From: DASQUK01 sp963756425
GTDB lineage: Bacteria; Actinomycetota; Acidimicrobiia; Acidimicrobiales; VFJN01
Direction: 5' to 3'
Length of the DNA: 64,000 nucleotides
Assembly: GCA_963756425.1 (NCBI GenBank)
Contig: CAVWNW010000003.1
Location: 186,001 to 250,000 of the forward strand
Shown here: positions 8,803-18,718 of the stretch, one piece after another
Layout of the letters: the number at the start of each line of letters is the position of its first letter
Numbering within the stretch: the first letter of the stretch is position 1
Position numbers and translations under genes: made by a program
The notes under the pieces: generated by a model
The model's database searches: none
What the model was told of the DNA's origin: nothing
Seen by the model: the letters and a program-made list of their open reading frames with translations, nothing else

Positions 8803-10243
8803 TCACTGAGGCTCGACGGCGGGGCCCCCTCCCGAAGGCACCGCCGGGCCCTCCTCCGGGGGCACGCCACCGGCCCCGATGTCGGCCAGGCGCTGCACAA
8901 CGAGCTCGTACGCGATCACGAGCGCCACGAGCACGAACAGGCCGATCCACGACAGGTCGAGGAGGAGCAGTGCCAGGATGCCGACGACGATGCCGCCCGC
9001 CTGCAGGAGCTCCCGGTGTGCGCCCACCCAGGCGACGACGGGATCGTCGGGCTGCCGGTTGATGGCGGAACGGGCGGCGCCCACCGCCGCCTGGGCACCG
9101 GACACGGTCCCCCGGCGGAGCGCCTTGGCCCAGCCGTAGGGCCCGGTCAGGAGCGCGACGGCGGCGATGACCGCGGCGATGCCCAGGATCCAGGCGGTGG
9201 CGTCCAACAGGCTCGAGACGAACGCCCCCACGACGACCTGGACCGCATCGCGGTTCTCCGGCTTGACGAGCTCGACGACGTCGTCCTCCAACCGCAGGCC
9301 CAGCCGGCGGACGATGACGATCCCCAAGGCGATCCCCACCATCAGCTGGAGCAGCGTGCGCCGGCGGCGCGGCGACACCCACAGGGTGAGGGCGAACAGC
9401 ACGACCGCCAGGATCACCGCCACGACCACGAGCTTGTTGACCAGGGTCACCGTGTCCTGCACCTGTTGCAGCTTGCTGGCATCGAACACCGTGAACTGAC
9501 CGAAGTTCTCCGGCAGGTCCCGCCCCAGAGCGCTCTCGACCTTCTTGATCGCGTCCTCGGGGATCTCGTCGACCGTGACCGTGGGCAGGTTGACCGTTCG
9601 GCCGAAGATCTCCGGCGACGCCTCGCCGATCCGGGCGAGCACCTGGTTGACGACCGGAATCACGTTGACCACGACGTCGTTGCCCTGGATCTGGAGGCTG
9701 GGCGGGAGGTCTCCGTTGAGGACGTCGACCACCCGCTCGTGGGCCACCTCGTTGATCCGCACCCACAGGCGGCTGAACTCGTCGGTTGCCAGGAACGCGT
9801 CGACCCGGTCGTTGACGAACCCCCGCAGGGCACTGGTCAGGGGCGCGGCGAGGATCTGCCCGCGCTCCGGCAGCGCCTCCTTGAAGAGCTCTTCCGGGTC
9901 GATCGCGCTCATGGCCTGGTCAGTGATGTACCGCGCCGAGCGCCCGCTGCACCCGGACGTCCTGGGCCACGGGGCCGATCGTCTGCACGTAGCGATCGGT
10001 GTTCAGGGCGTTCCGGCGTGCCCAGACGGCGGTGACCGAGACCGTGACCAGGATCGAGGTGACCACCACGAATGCAACGGCCACGACGCCCCGCGTCCGG
10101 ACCGCCCGCCTCCGGGGCGTCGTCGAGAGCTCGGCGCGCAGGCCGTCGACCTCGGCCTGAAGACGGTTCTGCTCCTCGACGAGGCGCGCCACCTCGTCGT
10201 CGGTCGGTGTGGCGTCGCCTACGGAGTCCGAGCTCGCGTCCAC
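8803..10243 (-). CDS. Actinobacterial membrane protein with N-terminal coiled coil (frameshifted in this assembly)
   Basis: Two reading frames read as one protein of about 480 aa. The N part (to the TGA at 9920) has an acidic start, a coiled coil (EVARLVEEQNRLQAEVDGLR) and one membrane segment. The C part (from ATG 9912) has a long extracytoplasmic-looking domain and then three or four membrane segments. Removing one base at 9931-9932 joins ...VQRALGA to YITDQAMSAIDPEEL... without loss. Function is unknown; related proteins occur in actinobacteria as one polypeptide. GTG 10243 lies exactly 33 nt from an upstream island element. Either a frameshift mutation or a sequencing insertion is possible; the latter is favoured because four other genes show the same defect. 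Confidence 0.65.
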
Positions 10244-10276
10244 GCAGGGAACCGTGTCGCGCCACGCCCGCACGCG

Positions 10277-10296
10277 CATCGCCCGGACAGGGTGAA
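10277..10296 (-). promoter_or_regulatory. 20-bp island element, copy 3
   Basis: Minus-strand reading TTCACCCTGTCCGGGCGATG, 18 of 20 matches to the consensus. It faces the membrane-protein gene, whose GTG 10243 begins 33 nt downstream. The channel-like gene ends at 10320 on its other side. Confidence 0.6.
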
Positions 10297-10319
10297 AGTC
10301 GGCGAGGGCCTCCGGGTTA

Positions 10320-10997
10320 CTAGGCGAGGATGTTGACCGCCCGGGCGATCACCAAGCCGAGGATGACGAGGGAGGCACCCGACTCCAGCCCCATCGTGAC
10401 CTTGGCCCAGTGGGCGAGCGGCATCACGTCGGTCGGACTGAACGCGAAGGCGTTGGTGAGGCCCAGGTACAGGTAATCGACGAAGACCGGGCGCCAGCCA
10501 GGCGGGGCGACGTCGGGGTTCATGTGCTGGGGAAACGCCAGGTCGGGGTAGCGCGGCGCCCGGCGCGCGCGCCGGCCCGGCCCGCCGCCGTCCAGCTCCC
10601 AGTAGAGGAAGCTGAACGCGATGATGAGGTCGATCCAGACCAGCGACCCGGCGGCGAGGAGCTCGCCGGCGCTGTCGGTCACGTTCTCGCCTTGCACGAG
10701 ATCGACCGCCAGCCAACTCGTCGCCCACGCCGCCCCGAAGACGATGATTCCTACGACGGCGATGCGCAGGCGTCGGACGTACACCGACCGCCGGTCGACT
10801 CCACCGGGGTCGACCGAGACCGCGGCCACGAGGAGCGCACCCTCGAGGAGCGGCAGGAGCCATCTCGCCCCCGGCGTGTAGTTCGCCGGCATCAGGAATG
10901 GCAGGGCCATCGCCACCAGCAGGGCGGCGAGGATGGGCGCCCGAGACTCGTGAGGGACGATCGATGGCCCGGTGTCGCGATCGCCGGCGCCGGACAT
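10320..10997 (-). CDS. Six-segment membrane protein, possibly ion-channel-like
   Basis: A 225-aa integral membrane protein with about six hydrophobic segments. The C-terminal part, FVDYLYLGLTNAFAFSPTD followed by MPLAHWAK and a last helix ending ARAVNIL, resembles actinobacterial membrane proteins sometimes compared with two-pore channels. That likeness is my judgement, and no K+ selectivity filter (TVGYG type) is present. ATG 10997 lies 26 nt after the MFS stop, so the two genes probably form an operon. A longer open frame to 12800 is a shadow of the MFS gene. Function remains open: a small-molecule or ion channel is possible. Confidence 0.6.
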   Translation of the reverse strand: MSGAGDRDTGPSIVPHESRAPILAALLVAMALPFLMPANYTPGARWLLPLLEGALLVAAVSVDPGGVDRRSVYVRRLRIAVVGIIVFGAAWATSWLAVDLVQGENVTDSAGELLAAGSLVWIDLIIAFSFLYWELDGGGPGRRARRAPRYPDLAFPQHMNPDVAPPGWRPVFVDYLYLGLTNAFAFSPTDVMPLAHWAKVTMGLESGASLVILGLVIARAVNILA

Positions 10998-11023
10998 GTC
11001 GCGGGCGACGTCGTCGGGATCGC

Positions 11024-12703
11024 TCAACCCACCGAACCCGTCCCGGCGGCGTCGGCCAGCGACGCGTCGGCCGCGCCCACGCCGCCTGCGGTGTCCTCCT
11101 CGTGGTAGCGGGCGAGCAGGGCTTCCTCCTCTCGCTTGCGGGGGAAGACGAAGAAGACCAGTGCGGCACCGACGAGGACCGCGATGACGCCCGCGAGGTA
11201 CGCCCAGTCGGCGCCGTCGAGGAATGACGACCGCGCCCCGGCGATTATCTGGTCGGCGTACTGCGGATACTGCTGGGCGACGTCGGCGGCGCTGCCAAAC
11301 GACTTCTGGAGCTGGTTCTGGACACTGTCGGTGACCTGCGACCCGTTGGGGGCGGCGGCGATCGCGGCGCCGACTGCCGACGCGTAGCCAGCGGTCAGGA
11401 GCGCGCCGAAGATGGACTGCATGATCGCCCCACCGAAGTCGCGCTGGAGGTCGGCAGTCCCGGAGGCCATGCCGGCCCGTCTGACCGGCACGGACCCCGT
11501 GAGCGAATGGGAGGCCGGCGTGCCGGCGAAGCCGACGCCGACGCCGATCAGGGCGTAGCCGAGGCCGATCTGCCAGTAGCTGCTGCTCTCGCCCCAGAGC
11601 AGCCACATGGTGAGGAAGCCCAGCAGGCAGAACGCGTAGCCGACGAGCAGGGTGACGCGCGCGCCCCGGGCGTCGACCAGCTTCGCGGAGCGGGGCGCGA
11701 CGAGCACCATGAGGACCGCCGCCGGCAGGATCGCGGCACCGGCCTCGACCGCCGAGTAGCCGAGCACGTTCTGCAGGAGCTGCTGGCCGATGAACATCGC
11801 GCCCATGAGCGAGCCGAAGACGATGATCCCCGCGCAGGCCGCCACCCAGAAGATGCGGCGCCCGGCCACGTGCAGGTCGTAGAGCGGCGGCCGGGCGCGG
11901 CGCTGCCTGACGAAGAAGGCGATGCCGGAGGCCAACGCCACCGCCGCGGAAGCGACCACGATCGCGTCCTCGTCGGGGACCGAGGCGAAGTTGATGGCCA
12001 GGATCAGAGACGCCACCAACACCGCCGAGACGATGCCGCCGAGGTTGTCGACCGGGTCGGTCGTCTCGTTGACATGACTGGGCACGCAGACGACCGCCAT
12101 CACCAGCGCCACGACCGCTAGTGGCAGGGTGAGCAGGAACGCCGATCCCCACCAGAAGTGGTCGATCACCGTCCCGGCCGCGAGCGGACCCAGCGCCGCG
12201 ATGGCGCCGCCGATCCCGGACCACAGCGCGATCGAGCGCGTGCGGGCCCGCCCCGACCACAACGCCGTGATCAGGGCCAGTGTGGTGGGGTAGGCCATGC
12301 CCGCCGACAGCCCGCCCAGGATGCGCGCCAGGACGAGCACCTCGACCGACGGCGCCCACGCTGCCAGTAGGCACGCCGGGATCGACAGCACCATGCCGAG
12401 GACCAGCATGAGCTTGCGGCCGTAGCGGTCGCCCAGCGCACCTAGGTACAGCACCGAAGCCGCCAGGCCGAGCGAGTAGCCGACGGCCACGAGGTTGAGC
12501 GCCGTCTGCGACGCCGCGAACTCCTCGCCGATGTCCGGGAGGGCGACGTTGGCCACGGCCAGGTTCAGGTTGGCGACTGCCGCCACCAGGATGAGGGCGG
12601 CCAGCACCAGTCCCGGCCGGGCCGGGCCGGTCGAAAGCCCCGCGCCCGGCGTTTCGCCTGCGCCCGTCGCCTCGTCCTCGCCGGTCATCGTGTCGTCGGT
12701 CAT
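11024..12703 (-). CDS. MFS drug:H+ antiporter, DHA2 (EmrB/QacA) type, 14 TM
   Basis: A 559-aa major facilitator of the 14-segment DHA2 group, an inner-membrane exporter of drugs or other amphiphiles. The loop 2-3 motif LGALGDRYGRKLML (motif A), the motif-C-like segment near GIGGAIAALGPLAAG and a long extracytoplasmic loop near residue 470 support this. ATG 12703 is preceded by GAGG; an ATG at 12763 would overlap the upstream island element. With start 12703 the element is 57 nt away, like those at ndh and gad. It lies divergent to the LAL regulator 1 gene, which may control it. Confidence 0.88.
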   Translation of the reverse strand: MTDDTMTGEDEATGAGETPGAGLSTGPARPGLVLAALILVAAVANLNLAVANVALPDIGEEFAASQTALNLVAVGYSLGLAASVLYLGALGDRYGRKLMLVLGMVLSIPACLLAAWAPSVEVLVLARILGGLSAGMAYPTTLALITALWSGRARTRSIALWSGIGGAIAALGPLAAGTVIDHFWWGSAFLLTLPLAVVALVMAVVCVPSHVNETTDPVDNLGGIVSAVLVASLILAINFASVPDEDAIVVASAAVALASGIAFFVRQRRARPPLYDLHVAGRRIFWVAACAGIIVFGSLMGAMFIGQQLLQNVLGYSAVEAGAAILPAAVLMVLVAPRSAKLVDARGARVTLLVGYAFCLLGFLTMWLLWGESSSYWQIGLGYALIGVGVGFAGTPASHSLTGSVPVRRAGMASGTADLQRDFGGAIMQSIFGALLTAGYASAVGAAIAAAPNGSQVTDSVQNQLQKSFGSAADVAQQYPQYADQIIAGARSSFLDGADWAYLAGVIAVLVGAALVFFVFPRKREEEALLARYHEEDTAGGVGAADASLADAAGTGSVG

Positions 12704-12760
12704 CGGCCTCGACCGTCCGCTGGGGAACAGGTCCATGAAGCCATGGCCGCGCCCTGCCCA

Positions 12761-12780
12761 CATCGCCCCGACGGGGTGAA
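12761..12780 (-). promoter_or_regulatory. 20-bp island element, copy 4
   Basis: Minus-strand reading TTCACCCCGTCGGGGCGATG, a perfect consensus match. It is 57 nt upstream of the MFS ATG and also lies in the 173-bp gap shared with LAL regulator 1. The core CCCCGACGGGG is a palindrome around one base, so action in both directions is possible. Confidence 0.68.
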
Positions 12781-12876
12781 CCGGGCGGATTGGCCCGCAC
12801 GGATCGAGCCCAAGGGCCGCCCGGGGTGCACGCGGCCCTTACGCTGGGTGAGCGGCACGGCCGGTACGCTCTCGGC

Positions 12877-15157
12877 GTGTCGACGCGGGCGCCGGACCGA
12901 CCACCCGGGACCTCGAAGCGGGGCCGCCACCGTCAGCCGAAGCCAGCGTTCGAGCTGTCGGAGTCGAAGCTCCGCGCCCCGGTGGCTCGTGCCGGGATCG
13001 TCGCCCGGGCGGCCCTGGTCGACCGGCTGGTCGCGCGCCCACGAACCGCCGGTCATCTCGGTGGTCGCCCCGCCGGGCTACGGCAAGACGACCGTCCTGT
13101 CGCAGTGGGCCGAATGCAGGCAGCCGCGAGTCGGGTGGGTGTCCGCCGACGTCCGCGACAACGATCCCGCGGTCCTCCTGACCTACATCGCGGTGGCGAT
13201 CGACCGGATCGAGCGGATCAACCCGGCGGTGTTCCGGGCGCTCACCTCCCCCGCCGCTGCGGTCTCCGTGCCCCTGCTGCTGGCATCCGCCATCGCCGCC
13301 TTCGGCCAGCCCGTGTCGCTGGTCCTCGACCACATCGAGGTCATCACCAACCGCGAGTGCCTGGACGCGATCGCCCAGCTCGCGCTGGGCCTCCCACCCG
13401 GATCGCAGCTCGCCATCGGCTCGCGCGACGGGCTACCCCTGCCCACGGCGCGCCTGCGCGCCCAGGGCGGCATCCTGGAGATCGGCGCCGATGATCTCGC
13501 CATGGGCGCCGCGGAGGCGCCGGCGCTGCTCCTGGGCGCCGGCGTCGAGCTCGGCGACGAGGACGTGCGCGAGCTGGTGCGGCACACCGAGGGCTGGCCG
13601 GTCGGCCTGTACCTGGCGGCGCTGGCGATGACGTCGGGCAGCCCGCACACCGGCACGGGGCTGACGTTCACCGGGGATGACCGGTTCATGGGTGACTACC
13701 TGCGATCCGAGATCCTCGATCGGGTCTCGCCCGCGGAGGCGTCGTTCCTGACGCGCACGTCGATCCTCGAGGGCATGTCCGGTCCGCTGTGCGACGCCAC
13801 CCTGGGAGCAACCGGATCGAGCCGTGCCCTCGAGGAGCTGGAGAACCGAAACCTCCTGGTGCTGCCGGTGGACCATCGCCGTGAGTGGTACCGCTATCAC
13901 CACCTGTTCCGCGAGCTGTTGTCGACGGAGCTGCGGCGGCGGGAACCGGAGATCGTCCCCGAGCTCCACCTCCGGGCGGCGGCGTGGTTCGAGGCGAACG
14001 GCATGCCGGAGACCGCCATCGATCACGCACAGGCCGCTGGCGACACGGATCGGGTCGCCCGTGTGACCCTCAAGGTCGCCAACCCTGTCTGGGCGAGTGG
14101 CAGGGCCGACACCGTGTTGGGTTGGATGAAGTGGTTCGACGACCAGGGCCTGGTGGAGCGCTACCCAGGGATAGCAGTGCACGGTGCGCTGATGTTCGCG
14201 TTGATGGGCCGGCCGGCGGAGACCGAACGCTGGGCGGCGGCGGCCGAACGCGCGCCATCCGGAGGGACACTCGACGACGGGAACACGGTAGAGGGCACCG
14301 TTGCGTACCTCCGGGCGCTCCTGGCGCGTGACGGCATTGACGCCATGCGACGGGACGCACAGGTCGCGTTGCGCGGTCTCAGCCCGTCCAGTCCGTACCG
14401 GGCGACCATGCTCCACACCGAGGGTGTGTCCCATCTGCTGGACGGGGATCTCGACGGCGCGGCCGCGATCCTTGCCCACGCCCTCGACGTCGCCACCGCG
14501 GCGGGTGCCCTTCCCTTCGTGCCCGTGGTGCTAGCGACACGTGGCATCGTCGCCGTCGAGCGCGATGACTGGGTCGGGGCCAAGGCGTTCGCCGACGAGG
14601 CAGAGGCGGTCATGCAGGAGGGCCACTTCGACGACTACTGGACGAGCGCGCTGGTCTACGCCTGGATGGCCCGCGTCGCCGTGCACAGCGGCGACGTGGC
14701 ACGAGGACAGGAGCTCGCCACCCGGGCCGCCCGCCTCAGGCGGCTGCTCTCCTACGCCCTACCGGTGGTGTCCGTTCAGGCCCTGCTCGAGATAGGGCGC
14801 GCGTACGTCGCACTCGCAGATCCGGCCGGCGGGCGGGCGGTTCTCCGGCAGATCGACGACATCCTCCGGCAGCGACCCAGCCTCGGCGACCTGCCGCGCC
14901 AGGCCGCCCACCTACGGCAGACGCTCGACACGATCCGGGGAGGGGCTCCGGGAGCCTCGTCGCTCACGACCGCCGAGCTCCGGCTCCTGCCGCTGCTCCA
15001 GACCCACCTCACGTTCCGGGAGATTGGAGACCGCCTGTACGTTTCGCGTCACACGGTGAAGACGCAGGCGATCTCCGTCTACCGCAAGCTCGGGGTCTCG
15101 TCCCGGAGCGAAGCGATCACGCGCATGCACGAGCTCGGCCTCCTGGCGCACGCCTAG
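12877..15157 (+). CDS. LAL/MalT-type LuxR regulator 1 (one-base frameshift)
   Basis: A large ATP-binding LuxR-family (STAND) transcription regulator of about 759 aa. Its order is a short N-terminal tail, an NB-ARC-like ATPase with Walker A APPGYGKT, helical/TPR-like repeats, and a C-terminal LuxR helix-turn-helix with RHTVKTQAISVYRKLG. The first ~55 residues read in one frame from GTG 12877 and the remainder in the next. Dropping one C at 13038-13040 gives LVDRLVARHEPPVISVV, which aligns without a gap to LAL regulator 2 (LLDRLRASPDASVVSVV). The start is uncertain because no good ribosome-binding site is visible. It is a good candidate to bind the island element. Confidence 0.78.
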
Positions 15158-15182
15158 TGTCCGGCACGCGACGGCCCTGACG

Positions 15183-15941
15183 ATGAAGCGAGGTCGGATG
15201 CCGAGGCCGACGAACGACGCCGCGGACGAGGAACGCCAGGCCCGCGCCCTCCGGCGCCTCCTGCGCTCGTTCCGGTCGACCGACAGCTACGGGCTGGTCC
15301 TGCTGATGATCATCACGACGTACATCCTGGCCGTGACGCTGTCGGCGCGGTGGAGTGGGTCGATCGTGCTGTTCGTCCAGATCGCCACCGTCCGGCTGTC
15401 CCTGCACACCTCCCAGGCACGACGCGGCCTGCTGGCCGTGTCGAACGTCATCCTGGTCGTCGCGGCGGTGGGCGCGGTGGCGAACCTGTTCTTGGAGCAC
15501 GAGTCGGGCCTCCGCTCGTTCGTGTTCATCACATCGAGCGCCCTGTACATCGTGGCGCCGATCTCGATCGTCCGTCACATCGCCTACCGGCGGCAGGTCG
15601 ACCAGGAGACCATGCTGGGAGCGCTCGCCGCCTACCTCCTGATCGGGATGGCCTTCGCCTTCACGTACCGGTTCCTGGGCTCGGTGGAGGACACGCCCTT
15701 CTTCGGGGATCACGGCGAGGGGACGATGAGCCAGGACCTGTTCTTCAGCTTCGTCACCCTCACCACGACCGGCTACGGCGACCTGGTCCCGGCCGGCAAT
15801 CCCGGCCAGAGCTTCGCCGTCCTCGAGGCCCTCGTCGGCCAGCTCTTCCTGATCACCGCCGTGGGGAAGATCGTGACCGTTTGGAGGCCTAGGGGCTGGC
15901 AAGGACCGACGCCGGGCGCCGAGACTGCCCCGGACGATTGA
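15183..15941 (+). CDS. Potassium channel family protein (two-TM pore type)
   Basis: A 252-aa membrane protein with about six hydrophobic segments. The last pair encloses a pore loop with the K+ selectivity filter TTTGYGDLVP (about residues 196-205), as in Ion_trans_2 proteins. No RCK/TrkA regulatory domain follows; the C-terminus is a short polar tail. It starts 25 nt after the LAL regulator 1 stop on the same strand and may be co-transcribed with it. ATG 15183 is used; ATG 15198 is an alternative. The stop is 13 nt from the convergent CMD-like gene. Ion selectivity is inferred from the filter. Confidence 0.87.
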   Translation: MKRGRMPRPTNDAADEERQARALRRLLRSFRSTDSYGLVLLMIITTYILAVTLSARWSGSIVLFVQIATVRLSLHTSQARRGLLAVSNVILVVAAVGAVANLFLEHESGLRSFVFITSSALYIVAPISIVRHIAYRRQVDQETMLGALAAYLLIGMAFAFTYRFLGSVEDTPFFGDHGEGTMSQDLFFSFVTLTTTGYGDLVPAGNPGQSFAVLEALVGQLFLITAVGKIVTVWRPRGWQGPTPGAETAPDD

Positions 15942-15954
15942 GACTGTAGAGCGG

Positions 15955-16263
15955 TCAGGTTCCACGCAGTTTGTCGGGTCGAGGCGGGTCCACGGCCTCG
16001 AGCGCGGTGTCGATGTCGTAGCCGAGTGCGAGCGCCAGGGCCGGCGCCGCCGAGACCACGTGGGCGAGCCCGACGGTGGGCGCGACGACCTTCACCGTGT
16101 CGATCACGTCGTCGATGCTCGCACCGGCGGCGAGCGCGCGATCCACGCAGCGCTGGTACGACGTGGGTCCAGCGTGCATCGCCACCAGGGCGGCGAGGCA
16201 GGCCAGGGCGGCCGTCCGCTCGTCCAACCCGTGGGGGTCGGACCAACCCGCGTCGTGGGCCAC
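15955..16263 (-). CDS. CMD/AhpD-fold protein 1
   Basis: A small all-helical protein of the carboxymuconolactone decarboxylase/AhpD superfamily. The core reads LDERTAALACLAALVA, then SYQRCVDRALAAGAS and a helix ending in PTVG. The redox CxxC of AhpD is absent, with one Cys in the QRC segment, so a peroxidase role is doubtful. GTG 16263 is chosen because it stands 33 nt from the island element; ATG 16299 lies inside the element and is the alternative (114 aa). A paralogue lies at 18719-19057. The two CMD genes flank LAL regulator 2. The biochemical role is unknown. Confidence 0.7.
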   Translation of the reverse strand: MAHDAGWSDPHGLDERTAALACLAALVAMHAGPTSYQRCVDRALAAGASIDDVIDTVKVVAPTVGLAHVVSAAPALALALGYDIDTALEAVDPPRPDKLRGT

Positions 16264-16296
16264 GTCATCATTGGACGCCGACGAGCGCGCCCGTCG

Positions 16297-16316
16297 CATC
16301 GCCCCGACGGGATGAA
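16297..16316 (-). promoter_or_regulatory. 20-bp island element, copy 5
   Basis: Minus-strand reading TTCATCCCGTCGGGGCGATG, a perfect consensus match differing from copy 4 at one degenerate position. It faces CMD-like gene 1 and sits in the 92-bp gap between that GTG and the end of LAL regulator 2. The plus-strand half GGGATGAA resembles the MalT box. Confidence 0.68.
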
Positions 16317-16355
16317 GCGACCTGGCGGCGTGGGGCCTGCCGGACCCGCCGCCGC

Positions 16356-18668
16356 CTACGCCAGCAGGCCGATCGCCCGCACGCGTTCGATGGCCTCGCT
16401 GCGTGACGAGACACCGAGCTTCCGGTAGACGGAGATCGCCTGCGTCTTCACCGTGTGCCGCGAGACGTGCAGACGGTCCCCGATCTCGCGGAACGACAGG
16501 TGTGTGGACAGGAGCGGGACCAGCCGCAGCTCCGCAGTCGTCAGCGACGACGCCCCGACGGAGCCGACGTGGAGGCTGTCGAGCGTGGACCGCAGCTCGG
16601 CCGCCTCTCGGGGGAGGTTGCCGAGGTCGGGGCGGAGCCGCAGGATGGCGCCGGCCTCCCGCAGGACGACCCTCGCGCCGGTGGCGTCGGCGAGCGCCAG
16701 GTAGCCCCGCGCCAGCTCGAGCAGCGTCTGGACTGCGAACGAGGGCATCGCGTACGTGAGCTGCGTCCGGAGGCGAGCCGCGTGCCCGAGGTGCTCCCGA
16801 GCGCGAGGCAGGTCACCGCGGTGAGCTGCGGTCCGGGCGATGAGGGCATGGACGATGGTGCCCGGCCCGTAGTCGTCGAGGTGCCCGTCCCGCAGGATGG
16901 CGAAGCCCTGCTCCGCCAGGGCCTCGGCATCGGCCCAGTCGCCGCGCCCGATCGCCACGATCCCGCGTTCGGCGAGCGCGGCTGCGGCCGCAGGCAACGC
17001 ACCCACGTCCAGCCCGGCCTCCACCGACCGCGCCAGGATCGGATCGGCACGCTCGGGCTCACCGTCGAGCAGCCACGAGACCCCTTCGAGCGCCAGCGCC
17101 GACGCCCGCCACTGGCTCCCGGGTGCCAGACCGTCGCGTGCCAGCTCGGCGTCCCGTCGCATCTGAGGCACACCGTGGCGACACAGAAAAGCGCGCAGCT
17201 GTGCCTGCCAGGCCTCGAGCGGGCTGCCGTCCGGGAGCGTTCCCGTGACCGACGCCCGTTCGCCCACGGCCGCCCAGCGCTCGGCCGCGGCCGGCTGGCC
17301 CATGACCGCTCGCAGCACGGCGCCCAGAACCGCGACCGATGGATACCGTTCGATCAACCCGTGGTCGTCGAACCACCGGAACCAACGATCGACCGTCTCG
17401 AGGCGGCCCCCGGCATAGGCGGCCAGCGCACAGGCGGTGACCAGGCGAGCGACCCGGTCGGCGTCGCCCCCCGCCTGGGCGTGGGTGATGGCCATCTCCG
17501 GGAGCCCGTTCGCCTCGTACCAGGCAGCGGCGCGGGCATGGAGCTGGGCCACCACGTCGGCCTCGCGCTGGTTCAACTCGGCACGAAGCAACTGCTGGAA
17601 CAACCGGTGGTAGCGGTACCACTCGCGCCGGCGATCGAGCGGCACGAGGGGCAGGTTGGAGCCCTCCAGCGCCTCCAGGAGCCTGCCCGAGCGCGTTCCG
17701 TCCACGACCGCGTCGCAGAGGGGGCCGCACATGCGCTCGAGCACCGACGTTCGCGTCATGAACGACATGCGGCCACGCGGCACGCGAGCCAGCAGCTCCG
17801 TCCGTAGGTAGTCGGCCATCAGGCGGTCATCGCCGCTGAACGCGAGTCCCGCGGTGGGGCGCCGGCCGCCGGATCTGAGCGCCAGCGCGGCCAGGTACAG
17901 GCCGACCGGCCATCCCTCGGTGTGCAGGACGAGCTCGGCCAGCTCGCTGTCCGCCAGCTCGACACCGGCACCCTCGATCAGGACGCGCGCCTCGGGCTCG
18001 TCCATCGCCAGATCGTCGACACCGATCTCCACGACCGAACCGCGGGCGCGGAGGCTCGCCAACGGCACCGGCGGCCCGCCCCGGGAGGCGAGCACGAGCT
18101 GGCCGCCGCGGGGGACGTGGATCGCGAGCTCGGCGATGGCGTCGCGGCACTGGTGGTTGTGGAGCAGGTCCGTGTGGTCGAGCGCCAACGCGACCGGATC
18201 GACCATCGCCGCCATGGTGATGGCGATGCGCCGGGCGACCGTCGCCGCCACCGACGTGCCCGGCGGCGCCCGGGTCCGCAAGACGTCGACGTCGATCGGC
18301 TGGACACGGTCGAGGGCCGCGGCGATGTATGCCAGGAGCACGGCGGGGTCGTTGTCCTCGTCCTCGATCGAGACCCAGGCCACGCACCGCGGCGTTTCTT
18401 CGGCCCATTGGCTCAGCAGTGCCGACTTGCCGTATCCGGGCGGACCGACGACCGAGACCACCGACGCATCCGGCGAGGCGCGCAGGCGATCGAGCAGGCC
18501 GCTGCGGCGTACCGAGCCCGGGCGCGACGTCGGAGGCCGGAGCTTCGACTCCTCCAGGAGGTACGACGGTCCGAACCAACTGGCCGCGTCGGATTGCAAG
18601 GCCGGCGCGCCGGGGGATTCGACAACGCCCACTTCATGCAGGCTAAGTCGGACCCGAGATGGATTCAA
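16356..18668 (-). CDS. LAL/MalT-type LuxR regulator 2
   Basis: An intact large ATP-binding LuxR regulator of up to 770 aa. The N-terminal domain starts at LLEESKLRPPTSRPG, Walker A GPPGYGKS is at about residues 77-84, the Walker-B-like strand LALDHTD is at about 182, and long helical repeats with WYEANGLPEMAITHAQ follow. The C-terminal LuxR HTH (RHTVKTQAISVYRKLG) is nearly identical to that of regulator 1. It is transcribed towards regulator 1, from which it is separated by the channel and CMD genes. The first 30 or so residues may be untranslated; no strong ribosome-binding site is seen. It is the only intact candidate here for the factor that reads the island element. Confidence 0.88.
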   Translation of the reverse strand: MNPSRVRLSLHEVGVVESPGAPALQSDAASWFGPSYLLEESKLRPPTSRPGSVRRSGLLDRLRASPDASVVSVVGPPGYGKSALLSQWAEETPRCVAWVSIEDEDNDPAVLLAYIAAALDRVQPIDVDVLRTRAPPGTSVAATVARRIAITMAAMVDPVALALDHTDLLHNHQCRDAIAELAIHVPRGGQLVLASRGGPPVPLASLRARGSVVEIGVDDLAMDEPEARVLIEGAGVELADSELAELVLHTEGWPVGLYLAALALRSGGRRPTAGLAFSGDDRLMADYLRTELLARVPRGRMSFMTRTSVLERMCGPLCDAVVDGTRSGRLLEALEGSNLPLVPLDRRREWYRYHRLFQQLLRAELNQREADVVAQLHARAAAWYEANGLPEMAITHAQAGGDADRVARLVTACALAAYAGGRLETVDRWFRWFDDHGLIERYPSVAVLGAVLRAVMGQPAAAERWAAVGERASVTGTLPDGSPLEAWQAQLRAFLCRHGVPQMRRDAELARDGLAPGSQWRASALALEGVSWLLDGEPERADPILARSVEAGLDVGALPAAAAALAERGIVAIGRGDWADAEALAEQGFAILRDGHLDDYGPGTIVHALIARTAAHRGDLPRAREHLGHAARLRTQLTYAMPSFAVQTLLELARGYLALADATGARVVLREAGAILRLRPDLGNLPREAAELRSTLDSLHVGSVGASSLTTAELRLVPLLSTHLSFREIGDRLHVSRHTVKTQAISVYRKLGVSSRSEAIERVRAIGLLA

Positions 18669-18718
18669 TGGGCGCCGGCCGCGGCACGCACGGCGTTCAG
18701 CGCCAGGTCACCCGCGGT

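Noticed and set aside
10998..12800. A continuous 826-codon minus-strand open frame running from 10320
   Set aside because: Its upstream part is a shadow of the MFS gene; only the segment from ATG 10997 reads as a membrane protein.
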